The translations under genes and the position numbers were made by a program. A DNA stretch of 64,000 nt from Motilimonas sp. E26 (GTDB lineage: Bacteria > Pseudomonadota > Gammaproteobacteria > Enterobacterales > CBDFNC01). The stretch lies in NCBI RefSeq assembly GCF_021278025.1, contig NZ_JAIBHJ010000017.1, positions 1 to 64,000 on the forward strand, in the 5' to 3' direction. The notes beneath the pieces are model-generated. The model saw only the letters and a program-made list of their open reading frames with translations. It did no database searches and had not been told where the DNA came from. This document shows, one piece after another, positions 9,650-19,172 of this stretch (position 1 is its first letter; each line of letters starts with the position of its first letter).

Positions 9650-10522
9650 ATGGATAATTTAAATAGAGTAGCAAGCTTGAATGAAGCAACAAGTCTATCC
9701 ATAGCGTATAACAGTGACATTATTTTAAGCAGCGAGGATAAACTTGAAGTTCTTGAAGCGCTGCAACAGAGCCTAGAGCTGAAAGAGCTAATGCGCAATT
9801 TTGCTGCTCAAGCATCAAGGTTTGTTAAATTCATTGGCATTCGCTTCCAATCCGAACAGGGTTTTTTCACTGCTGACTTTCGTAAAAGCAGTGACTATAT
9901 TGAAAACTTTGCAATCCACGACCGCAAACATGAACAGCTCGGTCATATGAGCTATCGCTGTGAAAAACCATTAGATGACAGGGCACTGTCGTTATTAGAA
10001 GAATTACATCGATTATTGTTATTACCCTTGCAGCACTGCCTAAGAATGTCTGAGCTTAAAGCTATTTCATTAAAAGACCATTTAACCGGTATTGGTAATC
10101 GTGCCTATTATGAAGAAAGTATTACACGATTAATTGAGCACAGTAGCCGTGCTAATCAAGGGCTAGCATTAATGCTACTCGATCTTAATGACTTTAAACT
10201 GGTGAATGATAATTTAGGCCATCAAGTAGGTGACAGTGCATTAACGGCTTTTGCTCGTGTATTGACTAAAGCCGTACGTCATTCCGATATGGCTTTTCGC
10301 TTAGGTGGCGATGAGTTTGCCATTATATTGACGCCAACAACTCAAGATTCCACCAAGCTAGTTGAACAACGTTTACGTAAAATGATAGTGGCAGATAAAA
10401 TTTTAACCGAGTTAAAGCTGAGTGCCAGCATCGGTCATGTAAATTGGCATCGAACTATGTCTGCCACTGAGCTATTTAGAAAAGCCGACATTGCCTTGTA
10501 TAAAGATAAAAAAAGAAAATAG
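9650..10522 (+). CDS. GGDEF-domain diguanylate cyclase
   Basis: A 290-residue protein with a C-terminal GGDEF domain that should make cyclic-di-GMP from two GTP. The A-site GGDEF is at residues 219-223, preceded by RHSD, an intact RxxD inhibitory site (210-213) at the usual five-residue spacing, so product inhibition is expected. DHLTGIGNRAYYEE begins the domain at about residue 143. The N-terminal 140 residues have no membrane segment and I recognise no sensor domain; they look mainly helical with a GAF-like possibility. The ATG at 9650 follows GAGGAAAAT; an upstream ATG (9620) lacks a ribosome site. Divergent from the Kef-type gene. Confidence 0.9.
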   Translation: MDNLNRVASLNEATSLSIAYNSDIILSSEDKLEVLEALQQSLELKELMRNFAAQASRFVKFIGIRFQSEQGFFTADFRKSSDYIENFAIHDRKHEQLGHMSYRCEKPLDDRALSLLEELHRLLLLPLQHCLRMSELKAISLKDHLTGIGNRAYYEESITRLIEHSSRANQGLALMLLDLNDFKLVNDNLGHQVGDSALTAFARVLTKAVRHSDMAFRLGGDEFAIILTPTTQDSTKLVEQRLRKMIVADKILTELKLSASIGHVNWHRTMSATELFRKADIALYKDKKRK

Positions 10523-10536
10523 AGTGACATCTAGAC

Positions 10537-10566
10537 AGCCCTCACCTTGTTGGGTAAGGGCTTTTT
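10537..10566 (+). terminator. Rho-independent terminator after the diguanylate cyclase gene
   Basis: Stem AGCCCTCACC / GGTAAGGGCT (9 of 10 pairs) with a six-base loop, then CTTTTTCG, 14 nt after the stop codon. Confidence 0.85.
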
Positions 10567-10620
10567 CGTATTTGTGTTTCGTGCTAACAGTGCTGATTAA
10601 TGATATACCTTCGCTAGCAT

Positions 10621-11910
10621 CTATAACTCAAGAAGTAATTTGGCAATCGTGCGAACGCCATGACCTTTACCACCTGCGGCCCACAAATCATTTGGCGATT
10701 TTTGGTAAGCGCCAGATAAATCAAAATGCAGCCAATTCTTCTCTGGGTGCGTGACAAACTTAGATAAAAATGCAGCTGCTGTGCTTGCACCAGCTGTCCC
10801 CTCTGCACTTCCCGAATTAGCAATATCCGCAAAGGCTGAGCCTATTTGCTCTGTATGCCAAGGAGCCAAAGGCAATGGCCAAGCTTGTTCATTTTCTTCA
10901 CGCGCACAGGTTAGAGCTTTATGTACTAAGTCATCATCCATACTTAGAATACTATTATAGTCACGTCCAACTGCCATTTTCGCCGCCCCCGTTAACGTAG
11001 CAGCATCAATGATCACCTTAGCGTTTAACTCACAAGCCACAATTAGGCCATCGGCTAACACTAAACGGCCTTCAGCATCGGTGTTCAAAATCTCAACTGA
11101 AACACCATTTTTATATTGAATAATATCGCCTAACTTAAAAGCATGGCCACTGACTAAGTTTTCAGCGCAGCACAATAATAGTTTAACGCGCTTTTTTAAC
11201 CCTTGAGTGATCGCTAATGCTAAGGCGCCGGTTACGGTTGCCGCGCCGCCCATGTCACTTTTCATCACCGACATACCGTCGTTACCTTTCAAGCTGTAGC
11301 CACCAGAATCAAAGGTGATCCCTTTCCCTACAAGTGCCACGTCATAAGGTGCATCCGGATTGCCCGTTGGGTTGTAGTCAAGTTGCAGCATTGCTCCTTG
11401 ACGTACACTGCCACGGCCTACGTTGTAGATACCAACATAACCTTGCTTTAACAGCTCTTCACCGTTAACAAAACGGTAAGTAATATGCTTACTGTCTAGT
11501 TCAGACAAAAACTCCGCCGCTTGTAACGCTAATTGACTCGGCCCAAGATCCTCTGGGGTCTTATTAATCATTTCACGCACCCACTCAGTGGCAAGTTTAC
11601 GTGTATCTAACAGTGAAGCTTCTTGCTCTGAGACATCACCCCAGTTCACATTAGCACCGGTTTTGGGGTTATAAAAACCTTGATTGGCTGCCCAGCGCCA
11701 CTCACTTTGCCACAGATCACCGGTTAAGGTTATCTCAGGGATCCCCATTGTTGCGAGCTTGCGAGCGGCTTTTTGAATTTGTCTAATAATGTCTTGCTCT
11801 TCATTTATGTGAATAGTGGCATGATCAGACTGAAAACTTAGCAGGGCAGATTCACCCCATTGCTCTGGAGCAGCGGACATTGAAATTTCAATAGCTAAAG
11901 GCACAGACAT
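10621..11910 (-). CDS. pepB: aminopeptidase B (peptidase M17)
   Basis: Cytosolic leucyl-aminopeptidase-family metallopeptidase that removes N-terminal residues from peptides. At 429 aa it is close to E. coli PepB (427). The M17 signature NTDAEGRLVLADGL is present, along with KGITFDSGGYSLK and the KSDMGGAA metal-site motif. I chose the ATG at 11910 because AAGAGGAAGTT precedes it; the longer frame to 11946 has no such site. It lies downstream of fdx as in E. coli, but the isc terminator separates them and iscX is absent. Confidence 0.95.
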   Translation of the reverse strand: MSVPLAIEISMSAAPEQWGESALLSFQSDHATIHINEEQDIIRQIQKAARKLATMGIPEITLTGDLWQSEWRWAANQGFYNPKTGANVNWGDVSEQEASLLDTRKLATEWVREMINKTPEDLGPSQLALQAAEFLSELDSKHITYRFVNGEELLKQGYVGIYNVGRGSVRQGAMLQLDYNPTGNPDAPYDVALVGKGITFDSGGYSLKGNDGMSVMKSDMGGAATVTGALALAITQGLKKRVKLLLCCAENLVSGHAFKLGDIIQYKNGVSVEILNTDAEGRLVLADGLIVACELNAKVIIDAATLTGAAKMAVGRDYNSILSMDDDLVHKALTCAREENEQAWPLPLAPWHTEQIGSAFADIANSGSAEGTAGASTAAAFLSKFVTHPEKNWLHFDLSGAYQKSPNDLWAAGGKGHGVRTIAKLLLEL

Positions 11911-12003
11911 AACTTCCTCTTTAAGAATCGCATAAAGAGGCAGCATAGCAGAAGGATTAGAGTCACGAGAAGGAATAAACGAAATGTACTAAATTTAAGG
12001 CAA

Positions 12004-12030
12004 TAAAAAAGGCGCGAAGCGCCCTTTTCG
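12004..12030 (-). terminator. Rho-independent terminator of the isc operon
   Basis: On the minus strand GGCGC-TTC-GCGCC flanked by A-rich and T-rich runs (ends TTTTTTATT), about 27 nt after the fdx stop codon. It separates the isc operon from pepB. Confidence 0.85.
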
Positions 12031-12056
12031 TAACTAAAAACAAAACCTAAGCTGTA

Positions 12057-12395
12057 TTAGTGCCCTTCAGACACAATATTGACGGTATATTTAGGAATAT
12101 CAACCACTAGGTCTTCATCCGCAACCTCAATCTGGCAGCTTAAACGTGACTCAGGCTCAAGACCCCAAGCTTTGTCTAGCATATCGTCTTCAAGTTCATC
12201 ACTTTCTTCAAGTGAGTCAAACCCTTCACGAACAATGACATGACAAGTGGTACAAGCACACGACTTTTCACAGGCATGCTCAATGTGAATACCATTTCGC
12301 AGCGCAATTTCCAGTATATTGTCGCCCTGTTTGGCTTCAACGGCCAAGCCTTCTGGGCATAACTCTTGATGGGGTAAAAAAATAACCTTTGGCAT
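12057..12395 (-). CDS. fdx: ISC-system [2Fe-2S] ferredoxin
   Basis: Adrenodoxin-type ferredoxin of 112 aa that supplies electrons during iron-sulfur cluster assembly on IscU. The cluster ligands are Cys42, Cys48, Cys51 and Cys87 (EHACEKSCACTTCH and SRLSCQ), the same positions as in E. coli Fdx. I chose the ATG at 12395 because MPKVIFLPHQELCPEG is the conserved N-terminus; the longer reading frame runs into hscA. Only one base separates it from the hscA stop codon. It is the last gene of the isc operon here. Confidence 0.97.
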   Translation of the reverse strand: MPKVIFLPHQELCPEGLAVEAKQGDNILEIALRNGIHIEHACEKSCACTTCHVIVREGFDSLEESDELEDDMLDKAWGLEPESRLSCQIEVADEDLVVDIPKYTVNIVSEGH

Positions 12396-12396
12396 A

Positions 12397-14244
12397 CTAA
12401 ACCTTATCGACAGATTGTCCTTTAAGCGCTTGGCGTATCGATCTATCCATACGACGAGCAGCAAACTCAGAGGTGGCTTGATCGACATGGTCGATCGCCA
12501 ATTTAATTTGTTTTTCATCATCACCAGCGGCCGCTTCTTTAAGACTCGCGATCGCTTGGTTGATATCTTGTAATTCCGATTCTGAAAGCAATGTCTGAGC
12601 ATCTTTCCCTAGAGCCGCATTAAGCGTTTCGATAACTCGCTCAGCATCTACTTTTTGTTCAATCAACATTCTCGCGCGAATATCTTCCTTAGCATGAGCC
12701 ATTGAATCTTTGAGCATATCGGCAATTTGCGTGTCCGCCAAGCCATAAGAAGGTTTCACTTCAATATGGGCTTGGACGCCGGATGATTTTTCCATCGCGG
12801 TTACACTGAGTAAACCGTCTGCATCGACTTGAAAAGTAATGCGAATATGGGCAGCGCCTGCAGCCATCGGTGGAATATCAGTCAGTTCAAAACGAGCAAG
12901 TGAACGGCAATCAGCCACCATTTCACGCTCTCCTTGAGTAACGTGAACGGCCATTGCCGTTTGACCATCTTTAAAAGTGGTAAACTCTTGCGCCTTAGCG
13001 ACTGGAATGGTGGTATTACGCGGAATGATTTTTTCCACTAATCCCCCCATGGTCTCAATACCAAGTGAAAGAGGAATAACATCTAACAGCAACATTTCTG
13101 AATCGGGCTTATTCCCCACTAGAATGTCCGCTTGGATAGCCGCACCAATCGCAACCACTTTGTCAGGATCGATACTGGTTAATGGCTCTGCTGCGAAAAA
13201 TTCACCGACCTTTTCACGTACATAAGGCACGCGCGTTGAGCCACCAACCATCACCACTTGCTGTACATCTGCAATACTTTGCTCGGCATCTTTTAATGCA
13301 CGCCGACAAGCCAGCAGGGTTTTCTTTACCAAGGCTGCAATTAAAGACTCAAACGTGTCACGAGTTAATGTCACTTTTAGTTCAAGAGAATCGACTGCTA
13401 CGATCACTTCATCTGAGTCTGAAAGCGCCTGCTTCGCATCACAAGCGGCTTGTTTTAATTCACGCTGTAAAGAGTGTGAGAATGGCCCCTGAATTCCTGC
13501 TTGCTCGGCCAACCAATCAACAATTTGATGGTCAAAATCATCGCCACCCAAAGCAGAATCACCGCCGGTAGCAAGTACTTCAAACACACCTTTATGCAGG
13601 CGTAATATAGAAATATCAAAGGTACCGCCACCTAGGTCATAGACAGCAATGACACCCTCTTGACCCGAATCAAGCCCATAAGCAATAGCTGCCGCTGTTG
13701 GCTCATTTAACAAACGCAGTACATTTAAATTAGCGAGAATAGCAGCATCTTTAGTCGCTTGACGCTGGGCATCATCAAAATAGGCAGGCACGGTAATAAC
13801 CACACCGCTAAGTTCATCTCCTAGGGTCTTAACTGCCGTGCTCGATAGACTTTTTAGAATTTCACTGCTGACCTGAACGGCGTTCACTTCCCCTTGACGT
13901 GTTTTGATTGAGATGCTGTCAAGCTCACCAAAATGATAAGGCAGTTGGCTTTGTTCTATATCGGCCAGAGATTTACCCATTAAGCGTTTCACTGAAACTA
14001 AGGTATTGGCTGCATCTTTAACTGCAAATCCCATCGCATCTCGGCCAACTAAGATACCCGATTCTGCATAATGCACCACTGAAGGAATGATATCCTGCCC
14101 TGATTCATCAACTAAGGTTTCAGCCACACCACTACGCACACTCGCAACTAATGAGTTTGTCGTACCTAAATCAATGCCTATCGCAAGCTTTCGCTGATGA
14201 GGGGCAGCGCTTTGGCCTGGCTCAGCTATTTGAAGTAACGCCAT
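12397..14244 (-). CDS. hscA: Hsp70-family chaperone HscA of the ISC system
   Basis: Specialised DnaK-like ATPase that binds the LPPVK motif of IscU and drives cluster release to apo-proteins. The protein has the nucleotide-binding domain ([13 protein letters not shown] at about residue 22, [28 protein letters not shown]) and a C-terminal substrate-binding domain. Length 615 aa matches E. coli HscA (616). It lies directly after hscB and before fdx, the conserved operon order. Confidence 0.97.
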   Translation of the reverse strand: MALLQIAEPGQSAAPHQRKLAIGIDLGTTNSLVASVRSGVAETLVDESGQDIIPSVVHYAESGILVGRDAMGFAVKDAANTLVSVKRLMGKSLADIEQSQLPYHFGELDSISIKTRQGEVNAVQVSSEILKSLSSTAVKTLGDELSGVVITVPAYFDDAQRQATKDAAILANLNVLRLLNEPTAAAIAYGLDSGQEGVIAVYDLGGGTFDISILRLHKGVFEVLATGGDSALGGDDFDHQIVDWLAEQAGIQGPFSHSLQRELKQAACDAKQALSDSDEVIVAVDSLELKVTLTRDTFESLIAALVKKTLLACRRALKDAEQSIADVQQVVMVGGSTRVPYVREKVGEFFAAEPLTSIDPDKVVAIGAAIQADILVGNKPDSEMLLLDVIPLSLGIETMGGLVEKIIPRNTTIPVAKAQEFTTFKDGQTAMAVHVTQGEREMVADCRSLARFELTDIPPMAAGAAHIRITFQVDADGLLSVTAMEKSSGVQAHIEVKPSYGLADTQIADMLKDSMAHAKEDIRARMLIEQKVDAERVIETLNAALGKDAQTLLSESELQDINQAIASLKEAAAGDDEKQIKLAIDHVDQATSEFAARRMDRSIRQALKGQSVDKV

Positions 14245-14252
14245 AATCTAAT

Positions 14253-14768
14253 TTATTCCAGGAGGGATTCTTCTAAACGTTCAAGTTCATCTTGTAACTT
14301 GAACATGAATTTTAATTTTCGTACTGAGACAGCTGCGGCTTCATAGGTCTGTGCGGTGAGTTGCGCTTCAAGCTCGGTTTGTAACTGCTGTTGACTGCAC
14401 TTCAAAGCCTGTTCAAATTCAGCGATATCCGCTTCTGTTTGATTACTTTGCGCAATGTCTTCAAGCTGCTCTCGCCATTCCATTTGCTGCATTAAAAAGC
14501 CAGGGTCGCGTAGCGTTTGCTGCTCCGCTTTTAATTCGATCCCGGCAAGACTTAATAAATACTCAGCACGACGCAGAGGGGATTTTAATGTTTGATAAGC
14601 ATCATTGATTTCAGACGCTTTTTGCAGCGCAACTAAGCGCTCTCCTTTAGCCGCAGTTGCAAACCTATCGGGATGGAATTGCTTCTGCAATTCCCGATAA
14701 GTTACTGCGAGGGAGTGAGTATCAACAGCATAGTCTGGGGCTAAACCAAATAACTCAAAATAATTCAC
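14253..14768 (-). CDS. hscB: J-domain co-chaperone HscB
   Basis: A 171-residue co-chaperone (E. coli 171) that stimulates HscA ATPase and delivers IscU. The J domain fills roughly residues 1-75 and contains the HPD triad in QKQFHPDRFATA; the C-terminal helical part binds IscU. The start is a GTG at 14768, with GGGCTGC upstream, giving MNYFELFGLAPDY, the conserved beginning. It sits between iscA and hscA in the operon. Confidence 0.97.
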   Translation of the reverse strand: MNYFELFGLAPDYAVDTHSLAVTYRELQKQFHPDRFATAAKGERLVALQKASEINDAYQTLKSPLRRAEYLLSLAGIELKAEQQTLRDPGFLMQQMEWREQLEDIAQSNQTEADIAEFEQALKCSQQQLQTELEAQLTAQTYEAAAVSVRKLKFMFKLQDELERLEESLLE

Positions 14769-14777
14769 ATGCAGCCC

Positions 14778-15101
14778 TTATACACTGAAACTCTCGCCAC
14801 AACCACACTCACCGTCTACATTAGGGTTGTTAAATTCAAAGCCTTCATTTAAGCCTTCTTTAACAAAATCCAATTGAGTGCCGTCTAAAAAAGCCAAGCT
14901 TTTAGCATCAACGATGACATTCACCCCATTTTGCTCAAAAACTTCATCATCGGGATTAAGTTCATCAACAAACTCCAATACATAGGCAAGTCCAGAACAT
15001 CCAGAGGTTTTCACCCCTAGGCGAAGTCCTAATCCTTTACCTCGATTGGCCAAAAAGTCACGAACGCGTGCTTCTGCCGGTGGTGTCATCGTTACTGCCA
15101 T
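14778..15101 (-). CDS. iscA: A-type iron-sulfur carrier IscA
   Basis: A-type carrier of 107 aa that takes clusters from the IscU scaffold to target enzymes. The three conserved cysteines are Cys35, Cys99 and Cys101 (TSGCSG and GECGCG), the same positions as in E. coli IscA. The start has GAGGCAGTAAC upstream. Short gaps to iscU (18 nt) and hscB (9 nt) fit one transcript. Confidence 0.97.
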   Translation of the reverse strand: MAVTMTPPAEARVRDFLANRGKGLGLRLGVKTSGCSGLAYVLEFVDELNPDDEVFEQNGVNVIVDAKSLAFLDGTQLDFVKEGLNEGFEFNNPNVDGECGCGESFSV

Positions 15102-15119
15102 GTTACTGCCTCGCTTTAA

Positions 15120-15500
15120 TTACGCTTTTTTGCTTTTATAATCTTCAATTGCTGCTTTAATTGCATCTTCTGCAAGAATTGAGCAGTGGATTTTAACAGG
15201 TGGCAGCGCAAGTTCAGCTGAAATATCGGTATTTTTTATTGCTGCAGCTTCTTCAAGTGATTTACCTTTCACCCACTCTGTAATCAGTGAGCTTGAGGCA
15301 ATCGCGCTACCACAGCCATACGTTTTAAATTTTGCATCTTCAATAATACCGGTATCACTAATTTTCAACTGTAGCTTCATTACATCGCCACACGCTGGCG
15401 CGCCAACTAAACCAGTTGCAACCGTTGGGTCGTCTTTTGCAAAAGAACCAACGTTACGTGGGTTCTCGTAGTGATCAATTACTTTTTCGCTGTAAGCCAT
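15120..15500 (-). CDS. iscU: iron-sulfur cluster scaffold IscU
   Basis: Scaffold on which clusters are built. At 126 aa it carries the three ligand cysteines Cys37, Cys63 and Cys106 with the conserved Asp39, and the LPPVK HscA-recognition motif at residues 99-103. Lies between iscS and iscA. Confidence 0.98.
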   Translation of the reverse strand: MAYSEKVIDHYENPRNVGSFAKDDPTVATGLVGAPACGDVMKLQLKISDTGIIEDAKFKTYGCGSAIASSSLITEWVKGKSLEEAAAIKNTDISAELALPPVKIHCSILAEDAIKAAIEDYKSKKA

Positions 15501-15539
15501 AATATATTACTCCAGTGCTTTAATGGTGTTAACGTGAAA

Positions 15540-16754
15540 TTAATGATGAGCCCATTCAACTTTGCTCAAATCAATACCTTCTTTGAACATGTCCCAAAGT
15601 GGTGACATTTCACGTAGACGGCCTATATTTTTATTTATAATTTCAATTGCGTAGTCAATTTCTTCAGCAGTTGTGAAACGGCCTAAACTGAAGCGGATTG
15701 AGCTATGGGCTAATTCATCATCACGACCAAGGGCGCGCAGCACATAAGAAGGCTCAAGGCTTGCAGAAGTACAAGCACTGCCTGATGAAACGGCCAAATC
15801 TTTCAATGCCATTACCAGTGATTCGCCTTCAACGTAGTTAAAGCTCACATTTAGGTTACCGGCAATACGATGCTCCATAGACCCGTTAAGATACACTTCT
15901 TCCATATCTTTAACGCCGTTCCATAGCCGTTCTCGCAAAGCCAGAATACGAGCAGACTCTTCAGCCATTTCTAATTTTGCGATACGAAAAGCTTCACCCA
16001 TACCCACAATCTGGTGAGTAGGCAATGTACCACTGCGCATACCACGCTCATGACCACCACCGTGCATTTGTGCTTCTAAGCGTATACGTGGTTTACGACG
16101 TACATACAAAGCACCAATGCCTTTAGGGCCATAAATTTTATGTGCAGAAAATGACATTAAATCGACTTTTAATTCTTGTAAATCAATCGGTAACTTTCCA
16201 ACACTTTGCACGGCATCAACGTGGAAATAAATTTTGTTGGCACGACATAACTCACCGATTGCAGCAATATCTTGGATCACGCCAATTTCGTTATTAACAT
16301 GCATGATGCTCACTAAAATCGTGTCATCTCGCAGCGCTGCTTTCACTTGTTCAACGCTAATAATACCGTCGCTATCTGGCTCTAAATAAGTCACTTCAAA
16401 ACCGTCACGTTCTAACTGACGACAAGGGTCTAACACCGCTTTATGCTCAGTTTTGGAGGTGATGATATGCTTGCCTTTTTTGCCGTAGAATTCAGCAATA
16501 CCTTTAATAGCAAGGTTGTTTGCTTCGGTTGCGCCAGAGGTAAACACTATTTCACGAGGATCAGCATTCACAAGATCGGCAATATCATTACGGGCGATAT
16601 CTACCGCTTCTTCAGCCTGCCAACCAAAACGGTGAGAGCGCGAGGCAGGATTACCAAAATTGCCATCTAAGGTTAGGTATTGCATCATCTTTTCAGCGAC
16701 CCGAGGATCTACTGGGGTTGTCGCAGAATAATCAAGATAAATTGGCAACTTCAT
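15540..16754 (-). CDS. iscS: cysteine desulfurase IscS
   Basis: Pyridoxal-phosphate enzyme that converts cysteine to alanine and passes persulfide sulfur to IscU and to tRNA thiolation proteins. The PLP lysine is Lys206 in SAHKIYGP and the mobile catalytic cysteine lies in [15 protein letters not shown]. Length from the ATG at 16754 is 404 aa, the same as E. coli; GGAGAAC precedes this ATG. An in-frame ATG four codons upstream (16766) is less likely. Second gene of the isc operon. Confidence 0.98.
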   Translation of the reverse strand: MKLPIYLDYSATTPVDPRVAEKMMQYLTLDGNFGNPASRSHRFGWQAEEAVDIARNDIADLVNADPREIVFTSGATEANNLAIKGIAEFYGKKGKHIITSKTEHKAVLDPCRQLERDGFEVTYLEPDSDGIISVEQVKAALRDDTILVSIMHVNNEIGVIQDIAAIGELCRANKIYFHVDAVQSVGKLPIDLQELKVDLMSFSAHKIYGPKGIGALYVRRKPRIRLEAQMHGGGHERGMRSGTLPTHQIVGMGEAFRIAKLEMAEESARILALRERLWNGVKDMEEVYLNGSMEHRIAGNLNVSFNYVEGESLVMALKDLAVSSGSACTSASLEPSYVLRALGRDDELAHSSIRFSLGRFTTAEEIDYAIEIINKNIGRLREMSPLWDMFKEGIDLSKVEWAHH

Positions 16755-16799
16755 TTTGTTCTCCATATAAGCACGTCTGTCATTTAGTGCTGCACATTG

Positions 16800-17306
16800 C
16801 TATAAGCGAAAATTCACTTCCAACTGTTCTAATTTGTTAACCAGCTTACTTTCAGTGCTGGCTGATTTCATTTTATTGTCTTGCGCAACGGCAATCTGTC
16901 TTACTTCTGCATTATTGACAAGTTCAGCCAAACTAATGCCGTTAAGAAAATCACTGATCCGATTACTGAGCTGATTCCAAAGGGAATGGGTAAGACACTG
17001 AACACCATCTTGGCAAGTTCCTGTGCCCATGCATTTTCTGGCATCAACTGACTCATTTACGGCATCGATAATCATACCGATAGAAATTTTGTCACCCTCT
17101 TTGCCGAGCAAATAACCGCCACCTGGGCCTCTCACACTCGAAACAAGGCCTTCTTTTCTTAACTTAGAAAACAACTGCTCTAAATAAGACAAAGAGATAC
17201 CTTGTCGCTCAGAAATTTCAGCTAATGGCACTGGGCCTTTTCCTGTGTGTAGCGCTACATCTAGCATTGCGGTTACGGCGTAGCGGCCTTTAGAAGTCAG
17301 TCTCAT
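16800..17306 (-). CDS. iscR: iron-sulfur cluster-sensing regulator IscR
   Basis: Rrf2-family winged-helix regulator of 168 aa. Holo-IscR represses its own operon when clusters are plentiful. The unusual cluster ligands Cys92, Cys98, Cys104 and His107 are all present, at E. coli positions ([17 protein letters not shown]). The DNA-binding domain takes roughly residues 1-65. Two IscR sites lie immediately upstream, over its promoter. Confidence 0.97.
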   Translation of the reverse strand: MRLTSKGRYAVTAMLDVALHTGKGPVPLAEISERQGISLSYLEQLFSKLRKEGLVSSVRGPGGGYLLGKEGDKISIGMIIDAVNESVDARKCMGTGTCQDGVQCLTHSLWNQLSNRISDFLNGISLAELVNNAEVRQIAVAQDNKMKSASTESKLVNKLEQLEVNFRL

Positions 17307-17335
17307 TGCGCATCTCTGTTGTAAACTTAAGATGC

Positions 17336-17364
17336 ATTATCAAATAACCGACTAAATTAGTCAA
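17336..17364 (-). promoter_or_regulatory. promoter of the isc operon
   Basis: On the minus strand TTGACT (17359-17364), a 17 bp spacer, then GATAAT (17336-17341), about 30 nt before the iscR start. The -35 lies inside the first IscR site, so holo-IscR binding would block RNA polymerase, as in E. coli. Confidence 0.85.
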
Positions 17365-17368
17365 GTAT
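17344..17368 (-). promoter_or_regulatory. IscR type 1 binding site (proximal)
   Basis: A 25 bp site reading ATAACCGACT-AAATT-AGTCAAGTAT. It has both palindromic half-sites (GACT and AGTC five bases apart) and the outer ATA/TAT of the E. coli type 1 consensus. It covers the -35 region of the isc promoter. Confidence 0.88.
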
Positions 17369-17393
17369 AAAACCGACTAAAATACTCAGGTAT
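17369..17393 (-). promoter_or_regulatory. IscR type 1 binding site (distal)
   Basis: Directly abuts the first site and is a weaker copy: CCGACT-AAAAT-ACTCAGGTAT, with one half-site changed from AGTC to ACTC. Tandem IscR sites at this promoter are known in E. coli. It overlaps the last codons of trmJ. Confidence 0.75.
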
Positions 17394-18147
17394 TCTTTGG
17401 TTCGCCTTTTACCCGTTTTTCTGGTCTTCTGATGCCCTGGACTGCTTTATCAATCGAGGTCAACATACCGCGTAAAATATTCAACTCTTGTACTTCTGGG
17501 CGAGCACGATTAAAGAAACGTCGTAACTTGTTCATCACTTGACCGGGATGCGATGGCACAATAAATTCAACCTTGGCTAAGGTGCTTTCTAAGTGCTGAT
17601 AAAACCGTTCAAGATCCGCGCTAAGGGGGTACTCTTGCTCTTGCTTTGGCCAGCTTTCTTGGGCTAAAAATGTCATACGCACTTCATAACATAAGGTTTG
17701 CACTGCCATCGCTAAATTTAGGGATGAATAGTCAGGATTAGCGGGGATATTTACGTGAAAATGACAACGTTGCAGTTCATCATTGGTTAAGCCCGTGCGC
17801 TCACGGCCAAACACCATCGCTACTTTTTTGTCCTTGCCTTCTTGTACCACTTTTTCAGCCATCTCACGTGGCCCAAACATCGGCCAATTTAACGTGCGAG
17901 ACCGAGCGCTCGCGCCAACCACAAGTTGACAGTCAGCGATTGCCTCTTCTAAATTACCATAGGTCGTAATATTTTTGACCACATCTGATGCACCAGCAGA
18001 AAGTGCGATAGCATGGCTATCTACTTCACAATCCGGCGTCACTAATACTAAGTCGTGGATCCCCATGGTTTTCATTGCACGCGCCGCACTGCCAATATTA
18101 CCAGGGTGAGATGTGCCTATCAGCACGATCCGTACATTTTCCAACAT
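17386..18147 (-). CDS. trmJ: tRNA (cytidine/uridine-2'-O)-methyltransferase TrmJ
   Basis: SPOUT-family enzyme that methylates the ribose of residue 32 in tRNAs. The N-terminal SPOUT domain (residues 1-160) begins [22 protein letters not shown], and [14 protein letters not shown] and [18 protein letters not shown] form the SAM-binding knot. Length 253 aa is close to E. coli TrmJ. It lies directly upstream of iscR on the same strand, its stop codon inside the distal IscR site, and diverges from suhB; the suhB-trmJ-iscR order is the same in E. coli. Confidence 0.96.
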   Translation of the reverse strand: MLENVRIVLIGTSHPGNIGSAARAMKTMGIHDLVLVTPDCEVDSHAIALSAGASDVVKNITTYGNLEEAIADCQLVVGASARSRTLNWPMFGPREMAEKVVQEGKDKKVAMVFGRERTGLTNDELQRCHFHVNIPANPDYSSLNLAMAVQTLCYEVRMTFLAQESWPKQEQEYPLSADLERFYQHLESTLAKVEFIVPSHPGQVMNKLRRFFNRARPEVQELNILRGMLTSIDKAVQGIRRPEKRVKGEPKNT

Positions 18148-18300
18148 GAGACCACTCTACTACTATTTAAAAATGCGGATTCTACCACAGCAAAGCGCGT
18201 AAAAAACGCCTTTTATTACTTTACTATCCACGATGGTATTGATAAGATCCGCCGCCGTAATTTTATACAACGTTCTTTAACATCTAGTGGTGAATCCGAT

Positions 18301-19104
18301 ATGCATCCTATGCTAAATATCGCGGTACGTGCAGCACGTAACGCAGGTAATGTAATTGCTAAAGCTTATGAACAACTTGAAAAAGTTGAAGTAGAACAAA
18401 AAGGTTCAAACGATTTTGTAACCAATGTTGATAAAGAGGCTGAGTTAGCAATTATCAATACCATTCGCAAATCGTATCCTGACCACTGCATTGTGGCAGA
18501 AGAAAGCGGCGAGCTAGCTGGTAGCGAAACTGACTACCAATGGGTTATCGATCCACTAGATGGCACTTCTAATTTTGTTCGTGGTATCCCACACTTTGCC
18601 GTGTCTATTGCCCTTCGTGTAAAAGGTAAAACTGAGCAAGGTGTTGTTTTCGACCCTATCAATAACGAGTTATTCGCAGCCACTCGAGGCTCAGGCGCAC
18701 AATTAAATGGTTATCGTATCCGTACGACTAACGCAAAAGACCTTAAGGGCACTTTGCTCGCGACAGGCTTCCCATTTAAGCAAAAACATCACAGTGAGTC
18801 GTACATGGCTATTTTTGCTGATTTATTCACTGAAGTCGCGGATATGCGTCGTGCTGGCTCTGCAGCGCTAGATCTCGCTTATGTGGCCGCTGGCCGTTAT
18901 GACGGTTTCTGGGAGCTTGGCCTTAAGCCTTGGGATTTCGCAGCAGGTGAACTGATTGCTAAAGAGGCTGGTGCGATTGTGACTGACTTTGCTGGTAACC
19001 ATGAATATCTTAAATCAGGTAACCTAGTAGCAGGTAGCCCTAAGGTAGTAAAACAAATGTTAGGTAAAATTCGCCCACATTTGACAGAATCAATCAGCCG
19101 TTAA
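18301..19104 (+). CDS. suhB: inositol-1-monophosphatase SuhB
   Basis: Mg2+-dependent phosphatase of the IMPase family, 267 aa as in E. coli. In E. coli it also joins the rRNA antitermination complex, so it matters for ribosome assembly. The metal-binding motifs are VAEESGE (about residue 66) and WVIDPLDGTSNFVRG (about 81-95), with LKPWDFAAGELIAKEAG near the end. The ATG at 18301 gives the conserved MHPMLNIAVRAAR; a longer frame runs back over trmJ. A terminator follows. Confidence 0.97.
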   Translation: MHPMLNIAVRAARNAGNVIAKAYEQLEKVEVEQKGSNDFVTNVDKEAELAIINTIRKSYPDHCIVAEESGELAGSETDYQWVIDPLDGTSNFVRGIPHFAVSIALRVKGKTEQGVVFDPINNELFAATRGSGAQLNGYRIRTTNAKDLKGTLLATGFPFKQKHHSESYMAIFADLFTEVADMRRAGSAALDLAYVAAGRYDGFWELGLKPWDFAAGELIAKEAGAIVTDFAGNHEYLKSGNLVAGSPKVVKQMLGKIRPHLTESISR

Positions 19105-19125
19105 TTATTTATATTGCAGATGATA

Positions 19126-19153
19126 ACAAAAAGGCGCAATAGCGCCTTTTTTT
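19126..19153. terminator. terminator between suhB and the rhodanese gene
   Basis: AAAAAGGCGC-AATA-GCGCCTTTTTTT. It serves suhB on the plus strand. The A-run on the left means it can also work for the convergent rhodanese gene. Confidence 0.88.
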
Positions 19154-19172
19154 ATGCCTGTCGCTATTACAC

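Noticed and set aside
13182-13571. A 129-codon ORF antisense to hscA
   Set aside because: Shadow frame opposite a well-conserved gene; no ribosome site or family.
18055-18300. An N-terminal extension of suhB reaching back over trmJ
   Set aside because: Conserved SuhB begins at MHPMLNIAVRA (18301) and the extension is antisense to trmJ.
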